Positions 14,150 through 24,000 of a stretch of DNA of 64,000 nt are shown piece after piece (position 1 is the first letter of the stretch; each line of letters opens with the position of its first letter). Below the pieces are notes generated by a model that did not search any database, was not told the DNA's origin, and was given only the letters and a program-made list of their open reading frames with translations. Source of the DNA: a virus. The DNA is taken from positions 1 to 64,000 of the IMG/VR virus record IMGVR_UViG_3300028388_001983; one strand, written 5' to 3'. The translations under genes were made by a program, and so were the position numbers.

Positions 14150-17100
14150 TTATAATCCACAATAAATTTCTAATTGACCTTCACTCATTTGTTCTATAAA
14201 ATCTAACTTCTGTTGAGTAGAAAAGAAGTCATAATTAGGGAATATTGAATCAAAATTCTCTAATAAATACTCTTGGTTTTGAATAGTAGCATTTTCTTTT
14301 GTTAACTCTTGAGAAGTTACTTCTCTACTTTGAGTAGCATTCTTATTAGTAGGTTTAGATATTAATAATCTATGATATTTTCTACCACCCATATCCTGTA
14401 AATTGTGTTTTACAGAAACTGCATCTGATCCAAAATCTCTAATAGCTCTACTTTCTAACCTATCAATAGACTCTCTATAATACTCATTTACTACTTTAGT
14501 ATTACCAATAACCTTACCAGGAAAGTTTTCCCAATTATTTAAAACACTGAAATTAGATTCCTGAGAATACATTTTAGGAGATTCTACTACTTCAGTAGAT
14601 TCTTTAAGATTAGTTAAATTGTTATTTAATATATCATAAGCAGCTTTTTTAAATGGTGTACTCTTACTAAACCAACCTTTAATCTTATTCCATAAAGCTT
14701 TCCACCAGTTCTGAGATTGTGTAGTTTCATGAATACCAACCATCTCATTAGCAATAACCTTACCAATAGCTTCTTGCTTTAACAAAGTTTCATCACCTTC
14801 ATATATTTCAGAATATTGTTTTACTACATTTTTATAAGTATCATACTTAGTAATATTCCTCAACATACCTTTGTAAAGATTATTATCTTCACCAAGCATA
14901 GCTACATACCAGTGTGCTGCTTCTTCAGGTAATTGACTAATTTTTAAGTCTTTACCATCTACTACTTCTATAGTTTTATTTATAAAATTAGCTGCAGCAA
15001 CTGCATTAGTAGGTTTACCTTTAGCATCTAGAATTTCCTTAACTCTAACTAAATCAACTCCAATAGCCTTAAAAAATTCTTCTACTGAATTATTTAAATC
15101 TTCATTGGCCTCAAGACCTTCCATAGCAAAAGACATCATTCTATCTTTTCTACTAAGAGAACTTATTTCAGCATTTATATCACTAACATCTTCTGGTATA
15201 GGAACAGTGTCATCAACTATTTGTTCTTGAGTTGTTCTAGTATCTGAATTATTAATATCTAATACAGAATAATCACTTACAGTTTCAGTAGTTTCAAAGA
15301 ATCTATAACCGTATCCTAATTTTGGAACTAACTCAAATCTAGCAAAGTCTTCTTCTACACGAGCTTTTTGATAAAGTACGATTTCTTTAGGTACATTTAT
15401 ACCTTGTCTAAATTTTTGAATAGCATCTCTTTTATTGTCCAAAAATACTACTTTAGATATATACTCTTCATCATAGGCAGCATACTTATTACTTACATCT
15501 ATAGATTTAGGAATTTTATTATTAACTAAATATGTACCCTTTCTACCAAATCTCACTACTAGATTAGTATCATTAGCATTATTCCTAATAATATCATCAA
15601 TAGCATGATGTAGTTCATCTCCTAAAGATTCATTATCTTTAGCTTTGTTTAAGAAGGTAGTTATAATATCATTTACTATAGGTTGAAAATATCTATTAGG
15701 GATTAAATGATAAAAGTTAATAGGAGAATTATGTACTCCGCCTTGAGCTATCATATAAGACATTAAATCTTTACCTAATTTACGTATATAATCTTCTTCA
15801 GACTCTAATAATTCAGCCCAAGCTTCTGTAATATTGTCCTGCTCTTCTACTGTTAATCTTTGTTGATATAGTTTTACATTATCAACTGGTACATCCATAT
15901 CTCTTCCAGTATCATAAGCTTTTATTAATGGTAATAATTCTTTTATTAGTAAATTATTTCTTAATTGATTATCAGTTTTAGCTTTTAAAATTCTAGTCGG
16001 AACAGAATTTTTACCAACTAATAAATATTCATAGTTTTCTGGACTAAGTTCTTTACCTAAAATCCAATTAGTTAATTGATTTTCAAATTTATGTAAGAAT
16101 TTATCCGCTCTTTTATCACTCATCTTAGTTCCTAAAGCAGGTTTAAGAATGGTGCCTTCTAAATAAGTTAATATTTCTTCATGTCCAGTTATAAAGAAGT
16201 TTTTAAATAGTTTAAAAGTTTCAGTATGAGTTTTTGAATATTCATTTAAATAAGAATTACTCATAAAATTATTATAATCAACACGATCAAAGAAATCAAG
16301 TTCTCCAAATTTAATTCTTCGTTGATTTAATCTTCTAACTTGAGCTCTGTTTTTACCTAAAGCAACATCAGGTCTAGTAACTTTTTGAAATTCTGATAAT
16401 ATTCTACCAAATTGAACATACATTAAAAAATTATCTAAAATTTGCATATTCATTTTAACATCTTTAGTAGTAGGCTTATAAGTTTTTTGAAGATCAGTTT
16501 TAGTAAGATGTTTATATTTTAAATCTTTAAATTTTTTATTTAAAGCTTCTACTTCTTCTGAAGTAACTTTTTTTCTATTGTTTAAATAATCATCAAAAAA
16601 TTCATACTGCATCTCAACAGTAGGAAATCCATATTTTTCAGCTACTCTTGATACTGTATCTTTAACTTTATTATCTTGATCAGCATGTTCATCTATTGAC
16701 CTCTGCTTTAAATAATCTAATATAACAGGTTGTGTAAAAAATCTTGCTAAAGTTTTAATATCAGTAGGTCCTTTTTCAACACCTGTTCTCATTAAAAAGT
16801 TAAATGCGTTAAATGTACTAGTATTGGCATTTAAATATAATATAAATGGGTCTTTAGCAACATCTACAAATGCTGTAAGAAATTCTGCATATATATCAGA
16901 AATCTTTTTACCATCTATATCATTTATATGACCAATTTTATAGTTTTGATCTTCCTCTAATTGTTGTCCTTTAAAGAAAATATTAACTGCTTTATCTACT
17001 ACTTTTAATGGGTTCTCTTGAGTGGATACATGGGATACATTAGCTGTTGCTGTCATACCTATACCAGCTTTACCACTAAAATATTCCATTGCTCTCTTAG

Positions 17101-20100
17101 CATTATACCAAAATTTAATACCATGACTCCAACTATCTGTAATGGTATCATCTAATGGACTTTTAGATCGAACCTTTAATTCATTAGCTAAAGATTGTAA
17201 TGTGTCAGCATTATTAGGCTTAATAAGGCTATCAAATCTAACTGGGTGTAATACTGCTTCATTATTAATCTCTAATAATCTATTATAAATAGAGTTAAGA
17301 GTATTAACTTCTTCAGGAGCTTTACCTAAATTATTGTTAACAAACTCTTCTTTAGTAGGTAACTCTTTGATCCTTTCTTCTAATTGAGCATCAGTTAAGT
17401 TTTCTATATCTCCTTCTTTTAAGTTAGGAAATAACTCTTTAAATTCTTCAACTTCTTGTATAGCTTTGAATTCACCTTTCTTATACTCATTGTAAGCTCT
17501 CAGTATTCCACCATATTTATAAAAATATATAGAATCAAGAGTAGTTTTATTAATTTTATCATAATAATTTTCTACTTGGAGTTTTCCATTTATAGTTTTA
17601 ATACTTCTATAATAAGTAGTAAGTTTATCCACATCAAAGTCAGAACCAGTTTTAACTACAATATCTGCTGGTAATACAATCTTAGCTCCAACATGTTGAG
17701 GTAAGAACTTTTTAACTCTAATAGCTTCTAATGAATTAAGCCCCTGAGCAGGTATTCTATTAGCAGATAATGTTAAAATTCTTGGGTCCATTGCATCAAT
17801 AGCTCCACCTTGAACCATTTTATTAAATTCTTCTAATCCACCTACTTGTTTTACATATCTAACTAAAGAATTTGGTAGAGGTATCATTACTTCCATTTCA
17901 GTCACCTTACCATCTTTGTTAGTATAAAACTTTAAGTCCTCATCATATATAGCAGAAGACTCTTGAATTAACATTTCACCAGGAACCTTATTAGATATTA
18001 CTGAGTTTCTTACAAAAGCAAATAAAACATTTTCTATTTGATTTTTATTTACTAAAGTATCTATAAGTTTAGATTCAGTATCTAAAACAATATCAATACC
18101 TTCGATAGCATTCTGAGGTAATTGTCTTCCATGAAATAAATCAATTAACTTATCTTTAAACTTACTTTTATTTTCTTCTAATATACTATATTCTTCTGTT
18201 TTACTATTATATGTTAAACCCAATTCATCTATAATTTGATTTCTAACTCTCCTAGTAATAGCATTAGTAAGCTTATCTCTTTCTTCTTTCAATGGTTTAA
18301 ACTCTTGATCTAGTTCTGAACCAAATATATCTCCAAACAGTAGTCTTACCATCTGAGTAGATTGAGTTACCTTATTTTTAAATTCATCATGAATATCTAA
18401 CTGTTCACCAAAATTATCATAATTAACAGTATTTTCCTTTTGACTACTCTCAATAGAATCTAAATTAGTTATATCTATGGGTTCACCTTTAAAAGTAGCT
18501 TTTTGAGTAGTTACAAATCCTGCATAACTTACTCCATCATTCATCATATTAAGTAGCAAGTTCATACCAGTACTACCATCTTTTAAAGTTGAAGGTAATA
18601 TAGGAGTAGTAGAAGTCTTAAAGTATTCTACAAAATCTCCTTCTTCTGACTTACCATAACCAATAGGTTTAATTGGAGGTAATTGACCTAATTCTTCAGG
18701 TTTTATAATCTCTCCATTAAACATAGGTTGTTCTGGTACAGAGGTTCTTACATGTTGTCCAAACAATTCTAAGAAGTTCCCTTCAGTAAATTCAAAGTTT
18801 TTATTAGGATTATTAATAAGTCTTATCCCTAATAACTGTTGTTCATATTGATAAGCTTTTTCTTGATCTTCTGTCCATTCTCCTTGACGTACTTTGAATC
18901 CTCTATATTCATCTAAAGTAATATGAGATTGAGCATCAGTACCTTCTATTTTATTATATTTTTTATAAATCGTACTAAGTTCAGAATTTTCAGTAACTAT
19001 ATCTTTTAATACATATAATCCTGGAGTTTTAGTATGCTGTGCATTATCCATTCTTGGATACTGAACATTTAATTGTCGTATAGTCTCATCATCATTTCTA
19101 GTATTCTTTCTAGTAGAACCAGCACCAGTAGTTCTCTTATGAAAATCTATAATATCTTTATAACCAGCTAAATCTCCATATACTAATCTCAACTGTTCAT
19201 TAGCTCCTACAAAATAATTATAAAATATTCTTTTAGCTACATTACTCATCTCTCCTGAATTAAGAACACCATCAAATTTTTCAGAGAATTCAGTAAGTAG
19301 TTCTGGACTTATATCACTTATATAATAAGTATCTGTACCTTCTCTAGCAACAAGCCCTGCACTCTCAAGATATTGAATAGTTTCATCTATATTATCTTGT
19401 ATATAAGTATCAAATGTAGAATCAATTTCTTCATGATATTGTTCAGTAAACTGCTGAGATAATTCTTCTACAGATAAATCTGGATTTGAGTTTTTAAAGT
19501 TTTCAAAAATAGTTTTTTGATCTTTCTCACTCCATATAAAATTAAATACTCTAAGAGTAGATAAATTATTTCCTACATATCTAGTATTTAAATCTTCTTT
19601 TAAGTTTTTAAAGGTTAATGCCAATTCATCTTTAAGATATTCAAGCATGCTATCTTTAATAGTTTCATTTTCTACTGTACCTCTATACTCACCTCTAGCA
19701 TTTGGTAATCTTATTGCATACTCTAATCTACGATCACCCATTCTTAAAAATGGCATAGTACCATCAAGTAAATGATTAACTAAAAAACTAGTATAATCAT
19801 ACTCTTTCATGTCTGTTACTTCAAAACCATCTCCAAAATCTTCTTTAATTCCTTTTAGAAGTATAAATTGAGTACGTTTACCTTCTAATGCAGCCTTAAC
19901 AATTTTAGAATTAGTAGAAAAAGTAGCATTACCTTTAAACTTTCTAGGTAATAAGTTTTTAAACTCTTCTATATCTATATCTTCTAATGTCTCTCCACTC
20001 TCTATTAAACTAGCTAATTTATTTAATTTATTAAAAGTATTACTAGCTCCACCATTCAATGCAATAGACCATTCTGTCTCTCCATCTTGATTAAAGTAGG

Positions 20101-20851
20101 TTAAATCTATATCATTACTTTCAAATGATCCAGCAAACTCTAACATTTCTCTAATCTCTTGATTGATCTTACCTATATTCTTATTGAACATATCATTAAG
20201 AGACATGTCTTTGTTAATATTTCTACCAAACCACTTAAAGAATTTATCTACTATAGGATCATTAAGTTGGTTTATATCTGTAATGTTAATACTAAATCCT
20301 AAATTTACTAAGTATCTAAGTTTACTATCAAGACTTAAATCTTCAAAATCAGTTTTAGTTTTGGCTTCATTGATTTTAGACATATTGATGACATAATCAC
20401 CATTACTATTAGTCCTAATCCATGAATCTTTTGCATTAGCTATCATCTTAGCATTGTTTAACCACTTTTGCCTAATAATTCTAGCTAAGGTTTCTGACAT
20501 TGCATTTATAGGAACAATAGCCCCATTCATCCTTTTTAGTAATAACATTGGAGTATTCCTATTATTACTAAACTGAGTATAGAAAGCATTTCTTAAAAGG
20601 AAACCATTATCAGAAATATTATTACTATTATATTCTAATCTATCTAACAAGTATTCCAATTCAGGGTTTTTAGTAGATAGTTGTTTAATCTTTTCCAACA
20701 TATCTTCTAAAGTAGTTAGAGTAGCTAAATCATTATTCAACAGATTCATTAACCTGTTATAATTAGAATTCATATAAGTAGCATAATCACTAATAGTCTT
20801 AACAATTTTCCCTTCATTATTTCGATGTACTACTGGTAAACTAGCTACCAA
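14150..20851 (-). CDS. Giant virion RNA polymerase, catalytic part
   Basis: 2233 aa from a TTG at 20851; no ATG exists nearby. The beta-prime-like active site is seen as NRIPAQGLNSLEAIRVKKF, then GAKIVLPADIVV and KTGSDFDVDKL (DFDVD codons at 17627-17641): it parallels NRAPTLH...DFDGD of cellular RNA polymerases and keeps all three metal-binding aspartates. About 400 residues earlier, YFKTSTTPILPS and MMNDGVSYAGFVTTQKATF resemble the other, beta-like barrel with its lysines. Near the C-terminus LPEEAAHWYVAML and EAIGKVIANE look like a degenerate zincin. In crAss-like phages this polymerase is carried in the virion and transcribes early genes. Protein-like sequence continues upstream of the TTG to 21043, so this is probably the second half of a longer polypeptide. 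Confidence 0.85.
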   Translation of the reverse strand: MVASLPVVHRNNEGKIVKTISDYATYMNSNYNRLMNLLNNDLATLTTLEDMLEKIKQLSTKNPELEYLLDRLEYNSNNISDNGFLLRNAFYTQFSNNRNTPMLLLKRMNGAIVPINAMSETLARIIRQKWLNNAKMIANAKDSWIRTNSNGDYVINMSKINEAKTKTDFEDLSLDSKLRYLVNLGFSINITDINQLNDPIVDKFFKWFGRNINKDMSLNDMFNKNIGKINQEIREMLEFAGSFESNDIDLTYFNQDGETEWSIALNGGASNTFNKLNKLASLIESGETLEDIDIEEFKNLLPRKFKGNATFSTNSKIVKAALEGKRTQFILLKGIKEDFGDGFEVTDMKEYDYTSFLVNHLLDGTMPFLRMGDRRLEYAIRLPNARGEYRGTVENETIKDSMLEYLKDELALTFKNLKEDLNTRYVGNNLSTLRVFNFIWSEKDQKTIFENFKNSNPDLSVEELSQQFTEQYHEEIDSTFDTYIQDNIDETIQYLESAGLVAREGTDTYYISDISPELLTEFSEKFDGVLNSGEMSNVAKRIFYNYFVGANEQLRLVYGDLAGYKDIIDFHKRTTGAGSTRKNTRNDDETIRQLNVQYPRMDNAQHTKTPGLYVLKDIVTENSELSTIYKKYNKIEGTDAQSHITLDEYRGFKVRQGEWTEDQEKAYQYEQQLLGIRLINNPNKNFEFTEGNFLELFGQHVRTSVPEQPMFNGEIIKPEELGQLPPIKPIGYGKSEEGDFVEYFKTSTTPILPSTLKDGSTGMNLLLNMMNDGVSYAGFVTTQKATFKGEPIDITNLDSIESSQKENTVNYDNFGEQLDIHDEFKNKVTQSTQMVRLLFGDIFGSELDQEFKPLKEERDKLTNAITRRVRNQIIDELGLTYNSKTEEYSILEENKSKFKDKLIDLFHGRQLPQNAIEGIDIVLDTESKLIDTLVNKNQIENVLFAFVRNSVISNKVPGEMLIQESSAIYDEDLKFYTNKDGKVTEMEVMIPLPNSLVRYVKQVGGLEEFNKMVQGGAIDAMDPRILTLSANRIPAQGLNSLEAIRVKKFLPQHVGAKIVLPADIVVKTGSDFDVDKLTTYYRSIKTINGKLQVENYYDKINKTTLDSIYFYKYGGILRAYNEYKKGEFKAIQEVEEFKELFPNLKEGDIENLTDAQLEERIKELPTKEEFVNNNLGKAPEEVNTLNSIYNRLLEINNEAVLHPVRFDSLIKPNNADTLQSLANELKVRSKSPLDDTITDSWSHGIKFWYNAKRAMEYFSGKAGIGMTATANVSHVSTQENPLKVVDKAVNIFFKGQQLEEDQNYKIGHINDIDGKKISDIYAEFLTAFVDVAKDPFILYLNANTSTFNAFNFLMRTGVEKGPTDIKTLARFFTQPVILDYLKQRSIDEHADQDNKVKDTVSRVAEKYGFPTVEMQYEFFDDYLNNRKKVTSEEVEALNKKFKDLKYKHLTKTDLQKTYKPTTKDVKMNMQILDNFLMYVQFGRILSEFQKVTRPDVALGKNRAQVRRLNQRRIKFGELDFFDRVDYNNFMSNSYLNEYSKTHTETFKLFKNFFITGHEEILTYLEGTILKPALGTKMSDKRADKFLHKFENQLTNWILGKELSPENYEYLLVGKNSVPTRILKAKTDNQLRNNLLIKELLPLIKAYDTGRDMDVPVDNVKLYQQRLTVEEQDNITEAWAELLESEEDYIRKLGKDLMSYMIAQGGVHNSPINFYHLIPNRYFQPIVNDIITTFLNKAKDNESLGDELHHAIDDIIRNNANDTNLVVRFGRKGTYLVNNKIPKSIDVSNKYAAYDEEYISKVVFLDNKRDAIQKFRQGINVPKEIVLYQKARVEEDFARFELVPKLGYGYRFFETTETVSDYSVLDINNSDTRTTQEQIVDDTVPIPEDVSDINAEISSLSRKDRMMSFAMEGLEANEDLNNSVEEFFKAIGVDLVRVKEILDAKGKPTNAVAAANFINKTIEVVDGKDLKISQLPEEAAHWYVAMLGEDNNLYKGMLRNITKYDTYKNVVKQYSEIYEGDETLLKQEAIGKVIANEMVGIHETTQSQNWWKALWNKIKGWFSKSTPFKKAAYDILNNNLTNLKESTEVVESPKMYSQESNFSVLNNWENFPGKVIGNTKVVNEYYRESIDRLESRAIRDFGSDAVSVKHNLQDMGGRKYHRLLISKPTNKNATQSREVTSQELTKENATIQNQEYLLENFDSIFPNYDFFSTQQKLDFIEQMSEGQLEIYCGL

Positions 20852-21043
20852 CAGTTTAATATGTGAAGGTGCTAAATCTTTTATAGAATTTTTATTAGAC
20901 TCAACTCTTGAATAACTATCACCTACAAACTCTTCCTCCTGTAAAGTAGTTTTGATATTAATATTATACTGTTTAAGAAGTACTTTATGATGAGCTACAA
21001 ATTCATCCCAGTGTGCTAATATAGTTTTAGCAGTATCTGTATT
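20852..21043 (-). other. Upstream coding continuation of the RNA polymerase frame (frame break site)
   Basis: The frame of the RNA polymerase ORF stays open upstream of its only possible start (TTG 20851) as far as a TGA at 21044-21046. The 64 residues look protein-like: NTDTAKTILAHWDEFVAHH and later DLAPSHIKLLVASLPVV. The upstream giant ORF runs in another frame and stops at 21016, overlapping by 28 nt. A 4-nt deletion (one AAAT unit at GAAATACAG) or a sequence error would explain the break. Neither ORF end looks like a natural terminus. Confidence 0.6.
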
Positions 21044-24000
21044 TCATTAAAAAATACATAGTTAATATCTTTAAGAAAATATGTACTTTCTTCAGCAGAT
21101 AAATCAGCTACTTTAGACCGAATTTTATCAAGTTTAGTAGGATATAAAGCATCAAACTTATTATTCTTAATATAATTATATAATTCTATTCTACTATCTA
21201 CCTTTCTACCGTAGAAGGTAGAGACAAAGTTTTTAATGGTTTCCCAAATTCTTTGGAATAAATTTTTCTTTTGAGATTCAGATTTAGTAAAAGAGTATTC
21301 AGGATTAATCATAAAATCCATAAAATCATCTGCTAATATCTCTTCTATTTGATCAGCAGTCAAATTATCGTTATCTAATCTCTTTCTAGTTTCTTTATAT
21401 AAAGCCTCTTTAGTTTCAGGAGATAACATTAAATCACTAACCACATGCCATGCTTCGTGATATAAAGTACCTCTATTACCTTGTGCACTTACTAATACTT
21501 TTAAACCATGAAAAAATTGTCCTGAATCTTTAGTATTATCTTTATAAGGATTATCCAATAATCTATCTGCAATAACTTCTAAAGGAATATTAGGAAACTT
21601 TTCTTCAAACCATGCTAATTCCTCAAAAAAATCTTGTTCAGTATAACGGAAAAAACTTCTATCAAATTCTCTAGACCTTGACTTTATTCTAGAGTTCCAA
21701 GTTTTACGAGCTTTTTCTACACTACCACTTATTTGAATTAATTTCTCCTGTTTATTTTTAGGGAGTTCATCAAAAGGTTTAAGGTCTGTAGTAGGTATAT
21801 TTCCAGTAGGTTGATCATATTTTTGACTTACATCATTAACATCAGTTTGTCCAAATAATGTAGCTGATGTACTAGAAGGTTTATCTTCTTCTTTTACTGG
21901 TTTAGTTTTATCCTCTTCCTCTTCAATAGTTTTATCCAACTTCTTCTTCAGCTCTTCTTGACGTTCTTTAGATAATTTACCTTTAAAAGATGAAAAATCT
22001 GCTTTCTTTTTTGAACGTTTTTTAGAATCTTCTGGACTAGGTTTCTTTCCTTGTACTTTAGCTAAGTCTTCATCAGTAATTTTTTCACCTTGACTAACTT
22101 TACTAATCATATCTTCCATAGCTACTCCTCTAGCTCCACCTTCAATAGCTTCACTAGGAAGGACAGTAGATTGATCAGTTATTTTAGTACCAGCTTTTCT
22201 AAATTGTATAGAAGGATTTAAATATTGAGTATTTTCTGGTTGAGCCATAGTAACAGGAGTGTTACCTACAGGTCTAACAGGAACTTCAAATTTATCACCA
22301 TCAAATAAATATTTATAATAACCACCATTATCTTTAGAATGGATTATCTTAAGTGGTTTATTATCCTTAAATTTAAACCATGTATAAGAAGTCTTTTTAT
22401 TTAATGACTGCTTACTAACATTATGATTCTTCTTAGCTAAGAAGTTTTTAAGTTTTTCTACCTTATCAGGATTCTCTTTAAACTCTTTAGAGTTAATACT
22501 TTCTCCAGCAAATACAAACTCTTTAATATGTTGTTTATTTACTACTCCAGCATTAGTAAAACCATGATTAAAAAATGCACTATATTGATAGTTAGTTGCT
22601 TCAGGATTATCAGCGTAGTTCATATAAATAGTATCTTCCAAATAATCACGAACTGCTTTATAATCAGGGTCTTTAAAGTTCTTACTATCAAGTACCCATC
22701 CTAGTAAATTAGTTAAATCATCTACCATTTTTAAATCTCCAAAATTCTTAGGTCTCATGACCTCTGGTCTATTTTGAAGACTTATATAAACCAAACCATT
22801 TAATACATTATATTTTCTACCAAATACATCTATTGTAGTAGGATCACCCGCTTGAGAATCAGGTACCTCAGCTATCCTAATTAAATCATGTATTAATGCA
22901 TATCTAGGACCACCAACTAAAGTTTTAGTTAAAGGTGTCCATTCTTTATTTTCTCTTACTTTAACACCAGGATTTTTCCTAGCTATTTCAAGAGTACGAC
23001 TTTCTTTTTTAAGTGTCTCTCTATACTTTATAAGTTCTTCTTTGGCTTTATTAAATCTTTCTTGAGTTACTCTCTCAACTTCTTCTGCAGTAGGAGTATA
23101 CTTATCTGTTTCTAACTCTTTACCAACTTCATTACGAAGTTTATTTAGAGTAAAAACTTCTTCATTTAATCTATCTTCAGCTATTAAACTTGTGTAAGTA
23201 ATGTAAGTACCATCCTTACCTACATTTCTACCTTCAGCATCAGTAAGACTAGCTTTACCAGTTTTTCTTTCAACTACTACAATTTTAATATCATCAGCTA
23301 CAATCTTCTTTTCATCTTCTGTTAGTTTATCAAATTGGTCTACTGTAACTAATCCTTTAGTTTTTCCAGAATAAAACTTAAGTTGTTGCTTAATAGGATT
23401 AGTATCATCCAACTTCATAACTTGATCAAATGTAAATGTCTTAAAGACATTTTGAGATTTCTTTTTAGATGTACTAAAATCTCTGGTAGTAAGTACATAA
23501 CCATACCACCTCATATTATCAGGATTATCAGATACTCTTTGATCACCTCTACTAACTAACATAGATTCTACACCATCAAAGATATGTTTAGCTCCTTCTT
23601 CATCCTCATCTTTATCGTACTTACGTTTCTCAGTAAAGTACTTATCTCTAGGACTTTCTTCAGGCTTATCTACAAGTTCTGGAGTAGAAGTCTTACGTTT
23701 TTGTACTTGAGTAGTTCCAGTATGTAAATCTATGTAATCTTTATACATACTGAAATAAGTTTTGATGGCCTCTCTTTGAAAGGCTTTAGTTTTATTGATA
23801 GAATCTTTAACTAATTTAATATCACTAGTCAGAGTTTTTAATCTTTCTTGTAACTCATCTAATTCTTCCTCAGTTAATTCAATCTTCTGTTTAACTGATT
23901 CAATATTTTTAAGTACATTTTCAAGAATCTCATCATTAGTAGATTCTTCTTTTAAAGTCTGGTACGCACTATCTACTAACTGCTCTCTTAGTATTTCAGC

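Noticed and set aside
14145-14162. TTG starts that extend several large genes (14162, 27159, 41618, 48684, 54393)
   Set aside because: In each case an ATG lies a few codons inside with better spacing to the upstream gene, so I used the ATG. The exception is 20851, where no ATG exists and a frame break is suspected.
21018-21060. Programmed -1 ribosomal frameshift on the T6 run at about 21047-21055
   Set aside because: After a -1 shift at that run the ribosome would immediately meet TAA and TGA; the usable frame starts only after them. A small deletion or sequence error is a simpler explanation.
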